The translations under genes were made by a program, and so were the position numbers. This document shows positions 6,113 through 7,254 of a stretch of 7,254 nt of DNA, piece by piece. This DNA is from Clostridia bacterium. Its GTDB lineage: Bacteria; Bacillota_A; Clostridia; Christensenellales; Borkfalkiaceae. Below the pieces are notes generated by a model that was not told the DNA's origin, did not search any database, and worked only from the letters and a program-made list of their open reading frames with translations. Numbering within the stretch: the stretch's first letter is position 1; each line of letters begins with the position of its first letter. Location of the stretch: NCBI GenBank assembly GCA_017399665.1, contig JAFQBR010000229.1, forward strand, positions 1-7,254, read 5' to 3'.

Positions 6113-6120
6113 TAAAATAA
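6113..6120. repeat. Left copy of 8-bp target site duplication
   Basis: TAAAATAA directly before the GGC end of the 75-bp element; an identical copy follows its other end at 6196-6203. Confidence 0.6.
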
Positions 6121-6195
6121 GGCGATGTCACAAACAATGGTTGATTTTTTTAAGAGATAAAAGTTCTTTAGTCAACCGTTTGTTGTGACAGAGCC
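6121..6195. mobile_element. 75-bp MITE-like element with terminal inverted repeats
   Basis: The outer 24 bases at each end are inverted copies matching at 19 of 24 positions (6121-6144 against 6172-6195). They share GGC at the tip, TGTCACAA in the middle and GGTTGA inside. The ends are flanked by perfect 8-bp direct repeats (TAAAATAA). The core of about 27 bases is too short for any gene, so this is a non-autonomous element or a solo remnant that a transposase supplied elsewhere could have moved. GGCTCTGTCAC-like ends and 8-bp duplications recall ISL3-type elements, but this family assignment is from memory and tentative. A folded RNA copy would form one long hairpin. Confidence 0.62.
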
Positions 6196-6203
6196 TAAAA
6201 TAA
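6196..6203. repeat. Right copy of 8-bp target site duplication
   Basis: TAAAATAA directly after the GCC end of the 75-bp element, identical to 6113-6120. Confidence 0.6.
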
Positions 6204-6207
6204 AGAT

Positions 6208-6235
6208 CCACCCGAATATCGGGTGGTTTTTCTTT
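6208..6235 (+). terminator. Hairpin with plus-strand T-tract and no upstream plus-strand gene
   Basis: Perfect 8-bp stem CCACCCGA (6208-6215) with TCGGGTGG (6219-6226) and a 3-base loop, followed on the plus strand by TTTTTCTTT. On the minus strand the tail (ATCTTTATTTT) is poorer, so it would be a weak backup terminator for tsf. No plus-strand gene precedes it for about 900 bases. Confidence 0.6.
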
Positions 6236-6240
6236 ATATC

Positions 6241-6271
6241 AAAAAAAGCGTGAGAAAAATTCTCACGCTTT
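6241..6271 (-). terminator. Intrinsic terminator of the rpsB-tsf operon
   Basis: A 12-bp perfect stem, 6245-6256 with 6260-6271 (core GCGTGAGAA/TTCTCACGC), has a 3-base loop. On the minus strand the transcript continues into a run of seven T in total. It lies about 140 bases after the tsf stop, beyond the G+C-rich structured stretch. Confidence 0.9.
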
Positions 6272-6291
6272 AATATACTTATTGAAAAGTC

Positions 6292-6415
6292 AAAACCTTT
6301 CAGATGCGAGCAAGAGTGGGAAAACCGAGCGTTGACCGACGGGAGTTTACTTTGCGTAAATGACCGAGGACAAGCACAGGCGTTTACCTCTATTGCGACG
6401 TATATCAAAGGTTTT
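6292..6415 (-). ncRNA. Candidate structured RNA in the 3' untranslated region of tsf
   Basis: Bases 6301-6400 are 53% G+C in otherwise AT-rich DNA, and they carry no convincing protein. The region is closed by a perfect 9-bp helix, AAAACCTTT (6292-6300) with AAAGGTTTT (6407-6415), which reaches into the tsf stop codon. Inside it a second helix pairs GCAA-GAG (6310-6316) with CTC-TA-TTGC (6388-6396), with a TA bulge. A third is a hairpin, TTTAC (6346-6350) with GTAAA (6356-6360). A second TTTAC at 6383-6387 could compete for the same GTAAA. The word ACCGA(G/C)G occurs three times (6325, 6335 and 6363 regions). It is transcribed on the minus strand with tsf, so I give that strand, but the plus strand cannot be excluded: a G-U pair extends the inner hairpin only there. 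I cannot match it to a named family. Confidence 0.5.
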
Positions 6416-7073
6416 AGCCTTGCATCTTAGCAACTTGAGCAGCTACTTCATCTGCTAGGTTTTCGTTTTTCTTTTCTAGACCTTCGCCCATTACGAAGCA
6501 AACGAATCTACGAACAGAAATCTTTTCACCGATTTGAGCAGTAGCTTCAACTACTAATTGGTTGATAGTCTTAGAAGGATCTTTAACGAACTTTTGGTTT
6601 AGTAAGCAGTTATCTTCGTAATAGCTTTTAATTCTACCTTCAACCATTCTATCTACGATAGCAGCGGGCTTGCCTTCAGCAATAGCTTGAGCGCGAAGAA
6701 TTTCTTTTTCGTGTTCTAAAACTGAAGCAGGAACGTCTTCTGGAGCAAGATATTCAGGCTTAGCAGCAGCAATATGCATAGCGATATCGTGAACTAAAGC
6801 TTTGAATTGGTCGCCACGAGCAACGAAGTCAGTTTCACAGTTAACTTCTACTAAAACACCGATACTACCGTTCATGTGGATGTAGCTATCTACAAGACCT
6901 TCAGCAGCGATTCTGCCAGCCTTCTTTGCAGCTTTAGCAATACCCTTTTCACGAAGGAAGTCGATTGCTTTTTCCATATCACCATTGGTTTCTGTAAGAG
7001 CAGCCTTACAGTCCATCATACCAGCGCCTGTTCTTTGACGAAGTGTCATAACGTCTTTAGCGGTAAAACTCAT
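6414..7073 (-). CDS. tsf: Translation elongation factor Ts
   Basis: Nucleotide exchange factor that reloads EF-Tu with GTP during protein synthesis in the cytoplasm. The 219-residue product is the short form common outside enterobacteria (E. coli has about 283). Both family signatures are intact: [16 protein letters not shown] (11-26) in the N-terminal UBA-like domain, and [10 protein letters not shown] (76-85), the core contact with EF-Tu. Later family blocks are [31 protein letters not shown] and [23 protein letters not shown] (7081-7086) lies 7 bases before the ATG at 7071-7073. It follows rpsB by 26 bases, the classic rpsB-tsf operon order. The stop codon overlaps the base of a predicted RNA helix. 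Confidence 0.98.
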   Translation of the reverse strand: MSFTAKDVMTLRQRTGAGMMDCKAALTETNGDMEKAIDFLREKGIAKAAKKAGRIAAEGLVDSYIHMNGSIGVLVEVNCETDFVARGDQFKALVHDIAMHIAAAKPEYLAPEDVPASVLEHEKEILRAQAIAEGKPAAIVDRMVEGRIKSYYEDNCLLNQKFVKDPSKTINQLVVEATAQIGEKISVRRFVCFVMGEGLEKKNENLADEVAAQVAKMQG

Positions 7074-7080
7074 AGTTGTT

Positions 7081-7086
7081 CTCCTT
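7081..7086 (-). promoter_or_regulatory. Ribosome binding site of tsf
   Basis: AAGGAG on the minus strand, 7 bases before the tsf ATG, within the 26-base rpsB-tsf gap. No promoter or terminator is visible in that gap. Confidence 0.85.
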
Positions 7087-7099
7087 ATATTAAAAAATA

Positions 7100-7254
7100 T
7101 TACTTAGATTCTTTTGCTTCAACAGCAGCAACTGCTTCTTCTGCAACAGCGTCTTCAACAGCAACTTCTTCAGCAGTAACTTCAACGTTAGCCATAGAAG
7201 TAACTTCTTCGTGGTCATGTTTAACAGCGTCTTCACCTTGTTTAGCTTCGATAA
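7100..7254 (-). CDS. rpsB: 30S ribosomal protein S2, C-terminal end only
   Basis: The last 50 codons plus the TAA stop (7100-7102) are present; the rest lies beyond the right edge. The fragment begins IEAKQGED, the usual end of the folded part of Firmicutes S2 (…VIEAKQGE), and is immediately upstream of tsf as in most bacteria. After this comes an unusually long acidic, Ala/Val/Glu-rich tail of about 40 residues ([20 protein letters not shown], then [16 protein letters not shown]). This tail is low complexity and likely disordered or helical. Identity rests on the short motif and gene order. Confidence 0.9.
   Translation of the reverse strand, partial: IEAKQGEDAVKHDHEEVTSMANVEVTAEEVAVEDAVAEEAVAAVEAKESK

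Noticed and set aside
6172..6408. Minus-strand open frame of 78 codons downstream of tsf
   Set aside because: It runs through the structured stretch, the tsf terminator hairpin and one end of the MITE-like element; no ribosome site or protein-like pattern. The openness is explained by the short length.
1..7254. CRISPR array, tRNA or rRNA genes, complete insertion sequence
   Set aside because: No regularly spaced repeats, no cloverleaf or rRNA core sequences, and no transposase reading frame are visible on either strand.

Overview
The window is AT-rich and compact. Its genes have strong GGAGG-type ribosome binding sites and vegetative SigA-type promoters. RpsB ends in an 'IEAKQGE' motif, EF-Ts is short (219 aa), and there is a CadA/ZntA-like metal operon. 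Together these suggest a low-G+C Firmicute, probably a Clostridia-class organism. I cannot place it to genus.

Left part (1-2646, all minus strand). The N-terminal 181 codons of ribose-phosphate pyrophosphokinase (prs) run off the left edge and have their own well-defined promoter. Upstream of it, and separated by an intrinsic terminator, is a three-gene run read in the order CPBP-family membrane protease, rlmH (23S rRNA methyltransferase), tadA (tRNA adenosine deaminase). The last two overlap by ATGA. The protease gene appears to be transcribed from a promoter so close to its ATG that the mRNA should be leaderless.

Middle part (2690-5334, plus strand). Divergent from the protease is a metal-resistance operon: an ArsR/SmtB-family repressor, a 72-residue HMA metal-binding protein with a DCxxC site, and a P1B-2 type Zn/Cd/Pb-exporting ATPase that lacks its own HMA domain. 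The promoter is fully consensus (TTGACA-17-TATAAT with a TGn extension) and is followed directly by an SmtB-like operator. The repressor keeps a SmtB-type alpha-5 zinc site and lacks the alpha-3N cysteines, so zinc is the most likely inducer. The operon ends at a bidirectional terminator.

Right part (5370-7254, minus strand). This holds rpsB (C-terminal end only), tsf, a G+C-rich, probably structured stretch between the tsf stop codon and its terminator, and a 213-aa cysteine-containing protein of unknown function. The 400-base gap between tsf and that protein also holds a 75-bp MITE-like insertion with terminal inverted repeats and a perfect 8-bp target duplication, plus an extra hairpin whose T-tract points along the plus strand.

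Most interesting points: the candidate structured RNA behind tsf, the tiny MITE-like element, the leaderless membrane protease gene, and the split HMA/ATPase zinc export operon.
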